Assembly (NCBI GenBank): GCA_963820395.1
Contig: CAWGAE010000015.1
Span: 682,001-746,000 of the forward strand
Direction of reading: 5' to 3'
DNA length: 64,000 bases
From: DATFVJ01 sp963820395
GTDB lineage: Bacteria > Actinomycetota > Actinomycetes > Streptosporangiales > Streptosporangiaceae
The notes beneath the pieces are model-generated. The model saw only the letters and a list, made by a program, of their open reading frames with translations, searched no databases and was not told where the DNA came from. The position numbers and the translations under genes are program-made. Shown here piece by piece: positions 49,496 through 58,821 of the stretch. Each line of letters opens with the position of its first letter. The stretch's first letter is position 1.

Positions 49496-50737
49496 ATGAT
49501 CATTAACCCACCGGCCGCCGCGCCGACACTGCCCGCATCCCAGCAGCATCAGCAACCCGGTGCTCCATCCGCCATCCTGCACGCTTTAAGCGGTACGCTC
49601 ATTCGCGGTCGTGACCTGACCACCGATTGCTGCACAACGATCGTCGCCACTGGGCTGTCCACGGCGCTGGGGCTGGCCGGCTTGAAACGCCATGCCGTGG
49701 CCCAAGCTGCCGGAATTCCTGCACACCGATGGTCCCATGCTGACCCGGCGATTGCTGATCCACGCCCGCGCAGCGCTGACGTGCGGGCGCTGGGCGTCAG
49801 CGAATGCTCGCGGTGGATCGACCTCGACGGCCCTGTCCACTACCTCGACTTCGGCGGTCCGGCCAACGGGCCGATAGCCGTGTGCGTGCACGGGCTGGCC
49901 GGCTCGGCAGTGAACTGGTCGGCGATCGCGCCGTTGCTGACCGGCCGCTGCCGCGTGCTCGCGCCAGATCTGGCCGGACATGGCCTCACGCGGTCGCTGG
50001 GGCGCGGCACGGACGTGACGGCCCTGCGGGCTCTGCTGCACCGTTTCATCGGCGCAGCATCCGCGGGCCCGGTGATTCTCATCGGCAACTCGATGGGCGG
50101 AATGATCTCGCTGCTGGAGGCCAGCGCTGCTCCCGGCGCCGTGGCCGGCCTGATCCTGGTCGACCCGGTCTTGCCGTTGGTGCCGACCCGGCCGGACCGG
50201 TTCGTCACCCCGATGCTCGCCGCCTACGCCACGCCGGGCCTTGGCCCGGTGCTGCTGGGCCGCCGCCGCCGCATGTCGCCGGAGGCGCTGGTTGCCGGCG
50301 TGCTGTCGCTCTGCTGCGTGGATGTCTCACGTGTGCCCGCTGACGTGCTCACCCAGCATGTCACGGTGGCTCGCGAGGTCCTTATGTCCGCGGAGGCCGA
50401 GCGGGAGCTCGCTGCTTCCGCCCGTTCTCTCATCGCCACCGCCGGCTACTTGCGCGGCGGGGCGTACCGGCGCGGTATCCACTCGATGACGTGCCCGGTG
50501 TTGCTGCTGCATGGCGCGCGCGACCGGGTGGTGCCCATCGCGCTTGCCCGGGCGGCATCGCGCGCCAACCCCGGCTGGACGCTGATCGTAATACCCGACG
50601 TCGGTCACGTACCTCAGCTCGAAGCGCCGCGCCACACCGCCAGCGCCATCACCGGCTGGCTCGGCTCAGCCGGCCAGCGCGCAGCTGAAACAGCCTCCCC
50701 AGCCCCCTCGGCCCGGCCTGCGTTAGGCGCCGACTGA
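49496..50737 (+). CDS. Alpha/beta hydrolase
   Basis: A 413-aa hydrolase. The fold begins near residue 108 (IDLDGPVHYLDFGGPANGPI), with the oxyanion-type CVHGLAGSAVNWSA, DLAGHGLTRSLGRG, nucleophile Ser199 in IGNSMGGMIS, an acid in LLLHGARDRVVPIAL and the His in IPDVGHVPQLEAP. The first 100 residues are a long extension unlike the core and may be untranslated; later in-frame GTG codons exist. No lid signature identifies the substrate. It stands alone. Confidence 0.82.
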   Translation: MIINPPAAAPTLPASQQHQQPGAPSAILHALSGTLIRGRDLTTDCCTTIVATGLSTALGLAGLKRHAVAQAAGIPAHRWSHADPAIADPRPRSADVRALGVSECSRWIDLDGPVHYLDFGGPANGPIAVCVHGLAGSAVNWSAIAPLLTGRCRVLAPDLAGHGLTRSLGRGTDVTALRALLHRFIGAASAGPVILIGNSMGGMISLLEASAAPGAVAGLILVDPVLPLVPTRPDRFVTPMLAAYATPGLGPVLLGRRRRMSPEALVAGVLSLCCVDVSRVPADVLTQHVTVAREVLMSAEAERELAASARSLIATAGYLRGGAYRRGIHSMTCPVLLLHGARDRVVPIALARAASRANPGWTLIVIPDVGHVPQLEAPRHTASAITGWLGSAGQRAAETASPAPSARPALGAD

Positions 50738-50940
50738 GTTGACGTGGGCGTGCAGAACCTCACCCCAGCTCGGTGCACGGCGGCTGCGATCACGTTCTTG
50801 AACGAGCCCACCCGGCAGGGACCCGGGCAAGACTGCTGTGACCGCCCGCAACGATGGCTCCCCGTGAGATACCGCATTGGTGGTGAGGTGCGGTAGGTCG
50901 GTGGTAGCGGGTAGGGGCGCGTAACAGCCTGTGGACAACC

Positions 50941-51081
50941 CTAGCGGTCATGGCGTGAGGCTTCGCGGCGGAGGTGGTCAATGGCACGGTTCCGGGCCGT
51001 GGTGATCCATGCGCCGGGATTCGGCGGGAGGCCGGTCACTGGCCAGCGATCGAGAGCCACGGCGAAGGCCTCCTGGACCAG
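50941..51081 (-). pseudogene. ECF sigma factor fragment
   Basis: Minus-strand residues VQEAFAVALDRWPVTGLPPN then GAWITTARNRAIDHLRREA match region 2 of SigJ-like/DUF6596-type ECF sigma factors. Regions before and after are missing. Confidence 0.65.
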
Positions 51082-51199
51082 GGGTCGCCACGGCCCGGCC
51101 GTACTCGCGCCAGAAGTGGTGTTCGATCTCGTAGGAATGAAAGGACATCGAGGTGTGCTACCTCTCAGGTTCCTCTTTGGAACGGCCGGACCTCGACCG

Positions 51200-51337
51200 G
51201 GGATCAAACGGCTGTTCACCTACCCCGACGAGTTCGAGCTCGTGGGCAGCCGACAGTCGGCCCAAACGCAGCTCGGCAACTCGGTCCCGCCGCTGCTTGC
51301 TGAGAAGGCCTTTCGGGCGCTGCACGGCGAGGCATAG
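51200..51337 (+). pseudogene. DNA cytosine methyltransferase 3' fragment
   Basis: The plus-strand frame reads IKRLFTYPDEFELVGSRQSA then TQLGNSVPPLLAEKAFRAL, the C-terminal motif X region of C5-cytosine methylases (LGNSVPP). The catalytic part is absent upstream. A Vsr nuclease gene follows, the classic partner. Confidence 0.72.
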
Positions 51338-51402
51338 CTTCATACTTCTTGCATGGTCGGCTGGGTCAGCACTCCGGAGGGAAGCATCTACATCGCCGCA
51401 GC

Positions 51403-51915
51403 ATGGTAGATACCGAACCCGAGATCTTGCTGCGGCAGGGTCTCCACGCCCAAGGCGCCCTTTTCCGGCTTCATCGTCAGCTGGCGCCAGGATGCACGCC
51501 AGACATCGTGCTCCCCGGACGCAAGATCGTGATCTTCGTGGACGGCGACTACTGGCACTCCTGCCCTGTCCACGGCCGCAAGATCCCCTTCACCGGGCCC
51601 AACGCAGCGCTGTGGGCAGACAAGATGATCCGCAACCAAGAGCGAGACAGGCGGAGCACAGCACTTGGTGAGCAGGCAGGATGGACAGTCGTGCGCATCT
51701 GGGAATGCGTAGTCCGCAACAGGCCTGGCCTCGCAGCGCAAGCAGTTCTGGAGGGCCGGTCACCGGCCCCAGCACCAGACCGGAGGTCCCAAACCGGACC
51801 GGCGGAGCCCGACCATATCGAATCAGTCACGCGAAGGATCGAATCAGTCACGCGAAGGCCGACGGCTGCAGCCGGTAGGCAAAGCCGTACGTGCGGTCCC
51901 CCGCCAGGTCACTGA
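51403..51915 (+). CDS. vsr: Very-short-patch repair endonuclease Vsr, probably N-terminally frameshifted
   Basis: A 170-aa frame with the Vsr core: DTEPEILLRQGLHAQGALFR, LAPGCTPDIVLPGRKIVIFV, DGDYWHSCPVHG (metal-binding Asp and His) and NQERDRRSTALGEQAGWTVV then RIWE. It nicks T:G mismatches left by cytosine deamination. A second frame from ATG 51353 reads MVGWVSTPEGSIYIA before a stop, resembling the usual Vsr leader, so a one-base shift near 51390-51405 probably split the gene. The C-terminal 50 residues after VLEG are likely not native and contain a tandem IESVTRR repeat. Confidence 0.72.
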   Translation: MVDTEPEILLRQGLHAQGALFRLHRQLAPGCTPDIVLPGRKIVIFVDGDYWHSCPVHGRKIPFTGPNAALWADKMIRNQERDRRSTALGEQAGWTVVRIWECVVRNRPGLAAQAVLEGRSPAPAPDRRSQTGPAEPDHIESVTRRIESVTRRPTAAAGRQSRTCGPPPGH

Positions 51916-52036
51916 AGGTCAGCGTCAGGGGCTGCTCGTCGTGCCACTCGAGGATCGGCTCGATCGGGAGAAGCGGCGGGGATTTCGGGTCGACTGTGTG
52001 CCCGCTGAGCTCAAGGTGATAAGCAGTGCGCAACAT
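51848..52036 (-). CDS. Short unrecognised ORF
   Basis: The frame reads MLRTAYHLELSGHTVDPKSP, then EPILEWHDEQPLTLTFSDLA and a stop at 51848. It is open upstream of this Met to about 52115 (RADLRENTLAY precedes it). Residue composition is coding-like, but I do not recognise the family; it may be a 5'-clipped gene cut off by the duplicated island. Confidence 0.3.
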   Translation of the reverse strand: MLRTAYHLELSGHTVDPKSPPLLPIEPILEWHDEQPLTLTFSDLAGDRTYGFAYRLQPSAFA

Positions 52037-52339
52037 GTACGCCAGAGTGTTCTCGCGCAGATCAGCGCGCTGGCCAGCGCGGCAGAGACCGTGCGCGTCC
52101 GCGGCGGTTGCTGTACTTCACTGCTGTACGGCAGCGGCCAGTCCGCCGCGCTCCCCCGGCCCGTTAAAGATCACCCATACCCACGGGTGTAGTCGGGAGA
52201 CTCGGCAGTGGCGTTTCCCGGTACCCTGACCTATGCCTCGGTTATCTCACCAACACTACTGATGCGTGCCATGCGGAAGATTCCGTCGGCTCTGCCTGAG
52301 GCGACAAGCGGCCTGCCCGAGTCGTCACGGATAACGGTC

Positions 52340-52741
52340 ATGCGACCGATAAGTGCTGCGCGGCTGCGAACGGCCTCGGTCCTCGTCGGCGGGGCAGCGG
52401 GGGCGCTTGCGCGCGCGGGCATCGCCGAAGCACTGCCGCACCACGGCGCCCAGTGGCCGTGGCCGACGTTCACTGTCAACCTGGCCGGGACGCTGCTGCT
52501 CGCTTGGCTCACGACCCGCCTCGCCGAGCACGTCGCCCCGACGCGCTATTGGCGCTTCTTGATAGGCACTGGCTTCTGTGGTGCGCTGACGACGTTTTCG
52601 ACTTTTCAGATTGAGACGATCCGGTTAGTGAAGGAAGGTCACCCCGGCGTAGCGCTCGGCTACGCCGCGGCGAGTCTCGCTCTGGGCATTGCCTGCGTGA
52701 TCGGCGGAACGCTGGTGGCGCGCCGCAGGCGGTATGGATGA
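52340..52741 (+). CDS. crcB: CrcB/Fluc fluoride channel subunit, second copy
   Basis: 133 aa, matching the gene at 23732 except at a few positions (Pro for Leu at residue 3). All pore motifs, including GTGFCGALTTFSTFQIETI, are kept. The partner crcB next to it is deleted internally, so this subunit could act only as a homodimer or with the other locus. Confidence 0.9.
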   Translation: MRPISAARLRTASVLVGGAAGALARAGIAEALPHHGAQWPWPTFTVNLAGTLLLAWLTTRLAEHVAPTRYWRFLIGTGFCGALTTFSTFQIETIRLVKEGHPGVALGYAAASLALGIACVIGGTLVARRRRYG

Positions 52742-52962
52742 TCGGCGTGCTGACTGGGCTGTCGCTGCCCAGCGATCTCATGTTCGTCCTGGCAACGGGC
52801 TTCCTGGGCAGCTACACGACTTTTTCCACCTGGATGGTCGAGACACTGCGCCTCGGCGAGGACGGCGAGTGGCTCTTGTTGTATCTGTACCTCGCTGGGT
52901 CGATGCTCGCTGGTCTCGCAGCGGCGGGCGCAGGCTGGCTGATCGGAGGACTGGTCGCGTGA
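52738..52962 (+). pseudogene. crcB: CrcB subunit with internal in-frame deletion
   Basis: 74 aa instead of 123. The protein joins MIGVLT directly to GLSLPSDLMFVLATGFLGSY; the residues between, including VNVTGSF of the first half, are gone. The missing 147 bp in copy 1 are bounded by direct repeats TCGGCGTGCTGAC at 24134-24146 and 24281-24293, which explains the loss by slippage or recombination. Without helices 1-2 a working channel is unlikely. Confidence 0.88.
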
Positions 52963-54422
52963 TCGCCGACGCGCTAAAACTGTCGGTCTATTTCGGTGAC
53001 AGCGCCGTGGCGGGCCCCGAGCTCGCGAGCGCGGCTTTGATGCGGCGCTTCGCGCGGCGCGGTGTGCGGATAGCCGCGTTGCTGCGCGGCGTGGAGGGCT
53101 TCGGTCTCAACCGGCGCATCCATGCCGAGCGATTTCCGGACATCTCGACCGACCTGCCGTTGCTGGCCGTCGCGGTCGATGAGCGCGAGCGGATCGAGGC
53201 GCTCCTCGATGACGTCGACGAGATCATCTCGCGCGGGCTCGTGACACTCGAGCACGCGCGGCTCGCCACGGATGAGGATGTGGCGCGGGCAACCTTCCCC
53301 GAGGGCGCTGGCCGGACGGGAAAGCTGACGATCTACTGCGGGCGGGGCGAGCGATCTGACGGTCAGCCCACGTTCCGGGCGGCCGTCGACGTGCTGCGCC
53401 GGCACGGGGCGGCCGGGGCGATTGTGCTGATGGGTGTCGACGGGGTCCTTGGCGGTCGGCGGAGGGAGGCGCGCCTGTTCGCTGCCAACACCGACTGCCC
53501 GATGGTGATCATCTCCGTCGGCGCCACCGAGATTCTCCGGAAGGCGCTGCCCGCGCTGCATGCGTGCCTCAAGAACCCGCTCATAACGATCGAGGGCATC
53601 ACGCAGCTCAAGCACGACGGTGAACTGCTCGTGCCGCCACCGAGATGGGAGGTCCGTGGCGGCGATGAGCCCAACGTATGGCACACGCTGCGGATCTACA
53701 CACGGCGGTCTGCGCAGGTGAACGGCCGCGCGCTGTACAGCGAGCTTACGCGCCGGCTGCGGGAGGTCGGCGCGGCCGGCGTGACGACGTGCCTGGGCGA
53801 GTGGGGCTTCTCGAGCGACGAGCGGCCGTACGGCGACCGCTTCGGCCGCTTGACGAGTCACGTTCCGAGCTACACGGTGTACATCGATCGGCCACGAAAG
53901 GTGGCCGAGGTATGGCCGATCGTCGACGAGCTCACGGCAGAGCATGGCGTCGTTACCTGGCTTGTGGTTCCCGGCTACCGCGAGCGTGCAGGTGAGGTCA
54001 GTCATGGTGGTCTTGACTTCGCAGTCAGCCCGCCGGCTAGCGCGGTCACTGGTGACAGCGCTAGCCGGCCAGCACCGGCCACGCGGCGCGCCGCAAGCCA
54101 GGAGGCTGCCTGGGTAAACCTGCTCGCCGCGCAGGCTGACGCCTTCGCTCGCGAGCGAGGCCAACACGAACCCCTCGTGCAAGTCACCCTCGTCGACGGC
54201 GAGCAGTTCTTCCTGGCCTCGCTCCACCCCGAGCCGGGCGACGGCTTCATAACGCTCTGCCCGCATCCAAAGCACTACGCAGAGATGATCGAGGGAAAGC
54301 AGGGCACCGGGCTCGCGCCCCGCGTTCTCGTAATCCCACGCCAGTCCATTCTAAAGGTGGAGTTTCTCGCCAGAACCCCGCGCGGGACCCGATCGCTCAT
54401 CGGATTCCACCTGCCGGAGTAG
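52959..54422 (+). CDS. Triple-DUF190 protein, second copy
   Basis: 487 aa, same three DUF190 repeats and C-terminal domain as the copy at 24498, ending at TAG right after GFHLPE. This is likely the native end. GTG 52959 overlaps the crcB stop. A few residues differ near the end (Gly for Val in GKQGTGLAP, Ile for Val in RVLVIPR, Ile for Met before GFHLPE). Confidence 0.85.
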   Translation: MIADALKLSVYFGDSAVAGPELASAALMRRFARRGVRIAALLRGVEGFGLNRRIHAERFPDISTDLPLLAVAVDERERIEALLDDVDEIISRGLVTLEHARLATDEDVARATFPEGAGRTGKLTIYCGRGERSDGQPTFRAAVDVLRRHGAAGAIVLMGVDGVLGGRRREARLFAANTDCPMVIISVGATEILRKALPALHACLKNPLITIEGITQLKHDGELLVPPPRWEVRGGDEPNVWHTLRIYTRRSAQVNGRALYSELTRRLREVGAAGVTTCLGEWGFSSDERPYGDRFGRLTSHVPSYTVYIDRPRKVAEVWPIVDELTAEHGVVTWLVVPGYRERAGEVSHGGLDFAVSPPASAVTGDSASRPAPATRRAASQEAAWVNLLAAQADAFARERGQHEPLVQVTLVDGEQFFLASLHPEPGDGFITLCPHPKHYAEMIEGKQGTGLAPRVLVIPRQSILKVEFLARTPRGTRSLIGFHLPE

Positions 54423-54554
54423 AACTCCCCAGGTGGGTTGGCGGGCGGATCAGCCAGCGGAGCCAGGATTCCGCAGGCTCTTGCGGCCCGAGTCCCGATC
54501 GTGTCCCGGGTCAAGCTTCCGGCACAAGATCTTCCGTTTGAATGTTGTGGATCC

Positions 54555-56174
54555 ATGGGCGTGGAGATCGTCGACACCCCCGGCACCGGCTCGATCTACG
54601 AGCACAACAGCGAAGAAGCGCAGCGGGCCCTGGAGACCCTGGACGCCGCCGTGGTAGTGCTCATCGCCGACCCGCCCGCGTCCGCGGCCGAGCGGGATCT
54701 GCTATGCGAGATCACCAGGCACTCGGTGATGACCTTCGTGCTGCTCAACAAGGCGGACCGGCTCGATTCCGGCGAGCGGGCGGAGGCGCTCGCTTTCACC
54801 ACGGACGTGGTCCGCGCGGCCGCGGGACCCACGGGCGCGGGCATCCCGGTCTACGCCGTGTCCGCCCGTGCAGCGCTGCCCGGCGGCACCGGAGATGACG
54901 GCTTTCAAGCCTTCACTGCGGGCTTCGCCGGCTACCTCGACGGCCGACGCTCCGCGGACCCGGAGCAGGCGGTCGCCGGGCATGCCCGCCGCGCCGCCCA
55001 GCGGCTGCTGGACGAGGTACGGCTCGCACAGCGGATGTCGCAGATGCGCACCGGTGACGCCGCCGCCCGGGTGGAACTCTTCCGTGACCGCCTCGCTGCG
55101 ATCGCCCTCCGCCGGCAGGACGGCGCCGACCTGATCGCTGGGGAACAGCGCCGCCTGCTAGCCGGGCTGAACGAATTCGGCGGAGCAGGAGGCTGCCCGG
55201 CTGATCACGGAGACCGGCAAGGGCTGATCTCGTTCCTTGGCAACGAACTGCACGATGCTGGCCCGGGCGAGATCGAGCAGCGGGGGCACGAATGGCTGGT
55301 CGCCCGCGCCCGCGATGGCGCCGAGGCATGGCGGGACCAGCAGCGTAACCACCTTGAGGGGAGCCTGGCCGAACTGGACACCCGGCTGCTCGCCGGCCTG
55401 GCGGGTGAGCTTGGCAAGATCAGGGACGCGGCGCGAGAACTGCTCGACCTGGACCTCACCGTGCCGGATACCGGTGAGCGGCTGGTGCCCGACCGGCGTT
55501 TCTTCTATACCGGCACCGACGTTACCGGCCAGACCGAGCTGCTCGCCGGGGCGGTGCGGCGCCGCCTGCCCGGGCAGCTCGGGCAGCGCAGATCCCGCCA
55601 GCACCTGCTTGAGCAGGCCAGCGACCTGGCGCCGAAGCTAACCGGCCGCGCGCGCTCCGACCTGCAGTACCGGCTGGAGGAAAGCGGCCGGCGGATGACC
55701 CACGCAGTGGGTCAGCGCTACGCCGATTCCATCGGTCGGCTGGTTCGCGTGGTCGATTCCGCGGTGGCCGACAGCGCAGGCGAGGGTCCGACCCCTCCGG
55801 TGCCGCAGCAGCGGGAGAACCGGCGACCACGCGATCAACACAGGGACCGGCATAGAGACCCTCGAACGCCGCCATGCGCTCATCCGCACATGGTTGCTGT
55901 CCGGGCCCGGAACCGCGCGGAACACTGGCATGAGCGGACACCGGTGCCACAGAACAGGCCAAACGGCGCCATGGCGCTGAACACCGCGCCCGCTGCCCGT
56001 GGCGCCGCCGTGTCCAAAGACAGCGTCGCCGTCCCGCTGAACCCAGGCGGTCACGGCCGCGTCCCGAGGCCATGGCCTCGGGACGCGGCTCATGCCGCGG
56101 GCCACGTCCCTGTTACCGGCGGCCACTGTGCGGTCCGCCACAAGGCTTGTGGATCCGACGCGAGGCTAAGGTGA
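54555..56174 (+). pseudogene. Dynamin-like GTPase lacking its P-loop
   Basis: The frame continues out of copy 2 at 54554 into VEIVDTPGTGSIYEHNSEEA (G3 motif DTPG), then VVVLIADPPASAAERDLL and FVLLNKADRL (G4 NKAD). The G1 P-loop and everything before are missing, replaced by the fluoride island. The rest is the long helical stalk (RLLDEVRLAQRMSQMRTGD, LLAGLNEFGG and so on) up to about 55790. Beyond that the frame is low complexity and crosses a terminator-like palindrome at 56056, so the native stop seems lost too. Not expected to bind GTP. Confidence 0.75.
56056..56089. terminator. 34-bp perfect palindrome
   Basis: GCCGCGTCCCGAGGCC and its complement GGCCTCGGGACGCGGC are separated by AT only, a 16-bp stem. 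It lies inside the extended dynamin-like frame, which is more fitting for a terminator beyond a lost stop codon than for coding sequence. Confidence 0.6.
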
Positions 56175-56274
56175 CGGCATGGCGCAGATCTCGGGAACCC
56201 GGCGGGCCGACGGCACTTTCCGCATCCATACACAAACCGGCCGTGCGGCGCCTGCTCGCCGGGCGGCCACCTCC

Positions 56275-56520
56275 CATGCCGCAGTAGTACCCGAGGGAAA
56301 TCTGTGACCGTGCGGTGCGCCTGGTGACCGAGCACCACGGCGAGTATGAGACGGAGTACGCGGCGATCCGGTCGATCGGCGCCAAGTGCGGTGTCGGGGA
56401 GGAGTGCCGCAGCACCAGCGCGGACGCCCTGATGGTCGGCCGCCAAGCCTCAAGCCGAGATCATCCGCGTCTGGAAGGACAATTATGAGGTCTACGGCGC
56501 CTACAAGGTGAGATGGCCGG
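56275..56520 (+). pseudogene. IS3-family transposase remnant
   Basis: From ATG 56275 the frame has a stop at the fourth codon and then CDRAVRLVTEHHGEYETEYA and AIRSIGAKCGVGEECR, matching OrfA of IS3-type elements. Near 56440-56520 another frame gives AEIIRVWKDNYEVYGAYKV, matching the start of OrfB. Only about 250 bp survive. Confidence 0.72.
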
Positions 56521-56796
56521 TGCCGCAGCCAACGTCGAGAAACCCGGTATCCGCGGCGGGCGCGGCTCTCGGAATATGCGGCGTCCACGGCCGCCGAAGA
56601 AGACCGCGCCGAAGATGTCGTGGCTGCGTCCGTGCCGGATGAGAACGCCGGGTGTGCTGGGGTCCGAATCGCCGCGCCGAAAGCGTGCCGGGGGACCTCC
56701 ATTGGGTTGAGAGCGCCAGGGATCTACGGCGGGGAAATCCGCCGCTCGGCGAAACGTGCGGCGGCCCTTCGGCTCCCTGTGACCTTACGTTCGCGG

Positions 56797-58194
56797 CTAG
56801 GCTCCGCTGACTGCTACCACCCCGTCGAGCGTGCCGACGTAGGCGTGCGGACCGGACAGGCTCGGCGAGGCGAAGTGGGGCGCCGCGCCCACGTGGACGC
56901 TGGCCCTGATGCTTCCGTCGGCGGGGTTGAGCGCGTAAAGGACGCCGCCGTCGTAGTCGATGACCCAGACCGCACCGCCGCCGGTGACCGGGGATCCATG
57001 GGCCCCTGCCGCCTGGGCGGTCCAGCCGGGGTGCAGCGTGCCGTCCGCGCCGATAATCACCTGCCGGATGCCGGTGTCCCTGCACGGCACGTAGATCGTG
57101 GCGCCGGAGACCGCGCCGGTGCCGTACCCGGCGCAGACGTGCACCTGCGCGACTTGCCCGCCGATCCCGCCGAGCCGCGAGGCCCGCAGCACGTAGCCGG
57201 TGCCGCTCTTGCCGGCCACGAAGACGTAGCCGCCGGACACGGCGGGAGTCATCGAGCCGAGGTCCAGGTCGTTCGCGTTGTCGCTGGCCCAGCTCGATGG
57301 CGCGAACAGGTCGATGCGGCGCAGCCCGGGTGACAAGGCGGTCACCGAGTTGCTGCCGTCATAGGAGCTGGTCGAGGCGCCGTTGCCGACGGTAATGAAC
57401 AGCCGGTTATCCGCCACCACGACACCGCCCGTGGCCCAGATCCCGCCCTCGCGGCTGGTCGGCACTGAGTAGGAGCCCACCGCGCCCTGCCCGCTCGTGG
57501 CCACGGAGATCACAGCGCCGATGTAGTCGGCGCAGTCGCCGTAAAGGCCGCCGAACGCCACATAGACCCTGCCGCCGTAGAGGGCCAGTGCTGTCCGCTG
57601 CTGCGTCGCGATCGGGGTGCCACGTGGCGGCTCGACGTCGCGCCGCACCTTCAGCTCGCCGGTCGCGAGGCTCACCCCGGTGAGCAGGTGCGTGCCGCCG
57701 GTCGTCTCCGCGACGGTGAACACGACGCCAGTGGCCGGGTCGTAGACCGGCGTTCCCGTGATGCCCAGCGGGTCGATATCCCCGCACGGCAGGTCCGACA
57801 GTGACACGGGTGCCGCGATGTGCCTGCGCCAGATGACCTTGCCGCTATCCGCGTTCAGCGCGTAGACGCTGCCACCTTCAGTGGCCGCGACGATCACGCC
57901 GCCGATAACCAGCGGCTGGGCGTAGACGGCACCGTCCAGGGACCGGCGCCAGCCGATGCGCAGCGTCGCCGGTGCGGGCACGCCTGTCGCTGCTGCGCTA
58001 CGGGCCGGGTCGTGATCATAGGTCGGCCAGTCGGCCGCTGACAAAGCCCGTCCCGGCGCCGCTGCGGTGTTCACCACCGGCGGGGGTGGGCTCGGCCGAG
58101 GCGGCGCCGCCGAGCCGCCGCAGGAAACGGCCGCGACGAGCGCCACGACTGTCGCCAGCGCATACCCCGGTACCGTCACGTGGCGTCCGAGCAC
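56797..58194 (-). CDS. PQQ-like beta-propeller lipoprotein
   Basis: A 465-aa exported protein. The N-terminus GYALATVVALVAAVSCGG is a lipoprotein signal with Cys lipidation, followed by a Pro-rich spacer. The body has beta-propeller blades of PQQ type (GGVIVAATEGGSVYALNADS then GKVIWRR; AVWVIDYDGGVLYALNPADG). A GNGAST segment and paired Cys (CGDIDP, DCADY, VCAGYG, VPCRD) may form disulfides. No PQQ-dehydrogenase catalytic residues were recognised, so a binding or scaffold role is likely. It stands alone. Confidence 0.82.
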   Translation of the reverse strand: MLGRHVTVPGYALATVVALVAAVSCGGSAAPPRPSPPPPVVNTAAAPGRALSAADWPTYDHDPARSAAATGVPAPATLRIGWRRSLDGAVYAQPLVIGGVIVAATEGGSVYALNADSGKVIWRRHIAAPVSLSDLPCGDIDPLGITGTPVYDPATGVVFTVAETTGGTHLLTGVSLATGELKVRRDVEPPRGTPIATQQRTALALYGGRVYVAFGGLYGDCADYIGAVISVATSGQGAVGSYSVPTSREGGIWATGGVVVADNRLFITVGNGASTSSYDGSNSVTALSPGLRRIDLFAPSSWASDNANDLDLGSMTPAVSGGYVFVAGKSGTGYVLRASRLGGIGGQVAQVHVCAGYGTGAVSGATIYVPCRDTGIRQVIIGADGTLHPGWTAQAAGAHGSPVTGGGAVWVIDYDGGVLYALNPADGSIRASVHVGAAPHFASPSLSGPHAYVGTLDGVVAVSGA

Positions 58195-58320
58195 AGGGTC
58201 AGGCTATCGGCTGCCTTGCCCGCCGCAGCCGCCTGGCCAAGTCGAACTCACAAGCCCCGCTCCCGCCGGGCCCGGCGCCACGGCTGGCGCCAGGTAATGG
58301 AGGTGTGGAAGGAGGTTGTC

Positions 58321-58551
58321 ATGTCGTTTACCGGCGTCGACAGTCTCGATCGCAGCATCGACAAAACCAACGTCTGGCTGGCGGACATCACGCAGAGGTT
58401 CGGTACCGGCGACCGCCGCCTGGTGGCCGCTGATCTGCGTGCCGGTACCGGCCGCACCGTTCCCGCCAGCAACGACCGCCCGATCAGTCCCCACAACCGA
58501 GTGCTCCGCTGGACTTGCCAGTTCTGCGGCCGAAGGTCCTCGGCGGCGTGA
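58321..58551 (+). pseudogene. DUF2267 protein, truncated
   Basis: GGAAGGAGG and ATG 58321 start MSFTGVDSLDRSIDKTNVWL then ADITQRFGTGDRRL, the N-terminus of DUF2267 proteins. Then the frame changes character and ends after 76 residues with unrelated sequence (CQFCGRRSSAA). Only about 33 residues of the domain remain. Confidence 0.65.
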
Positions 58552-58821
58552 TCAACAAGTGCTACCGGGCAGCTTAGCCGATCTCATGAATCCGGGTCAG
58601 ACACCGTGCGATGAATTTTGAAGCGGCACAGGGGTCGGGAATGCTGACTTGACGGAGCATTGTCGGCGCCAACGCCAACACAGCATCATGGGCCAGCCCC
58701 GCCTCCATGGCTGCCGACCAGGTCACGGCGAACGCCATACCCGACACGGTCATGCGCTCGGCCTGCAGGCCGGGTCGGGCAGATCAGAGACGTCCGGGTC
58801 TACTGGCCACCGGCTGGCGGG

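Larger units (their letters stand above)
52231..54553 (+). repeat. Fluoride-island direct duplication, copy 2
   Basis: Second copy of 23623-26093, same orientation. It carries crcB (intact), crcB (147-bp deletion) and the triple-DUF190 gene. Its right end joins directly to the middle of a dynamin-like GTPase gene at 54554, and its left end borders debris. Confidence 0.9.

Noticed and set aside
56504..56554. Minus-strand FLDVGCGTGHLTL, a SAM-methyltransferase motif I
   Set aside because: Only about 17 residues look right, within an otherwise shadow-like frame next to IS3 debris; could be a scrap of a methyltransferase but too short to annotate.
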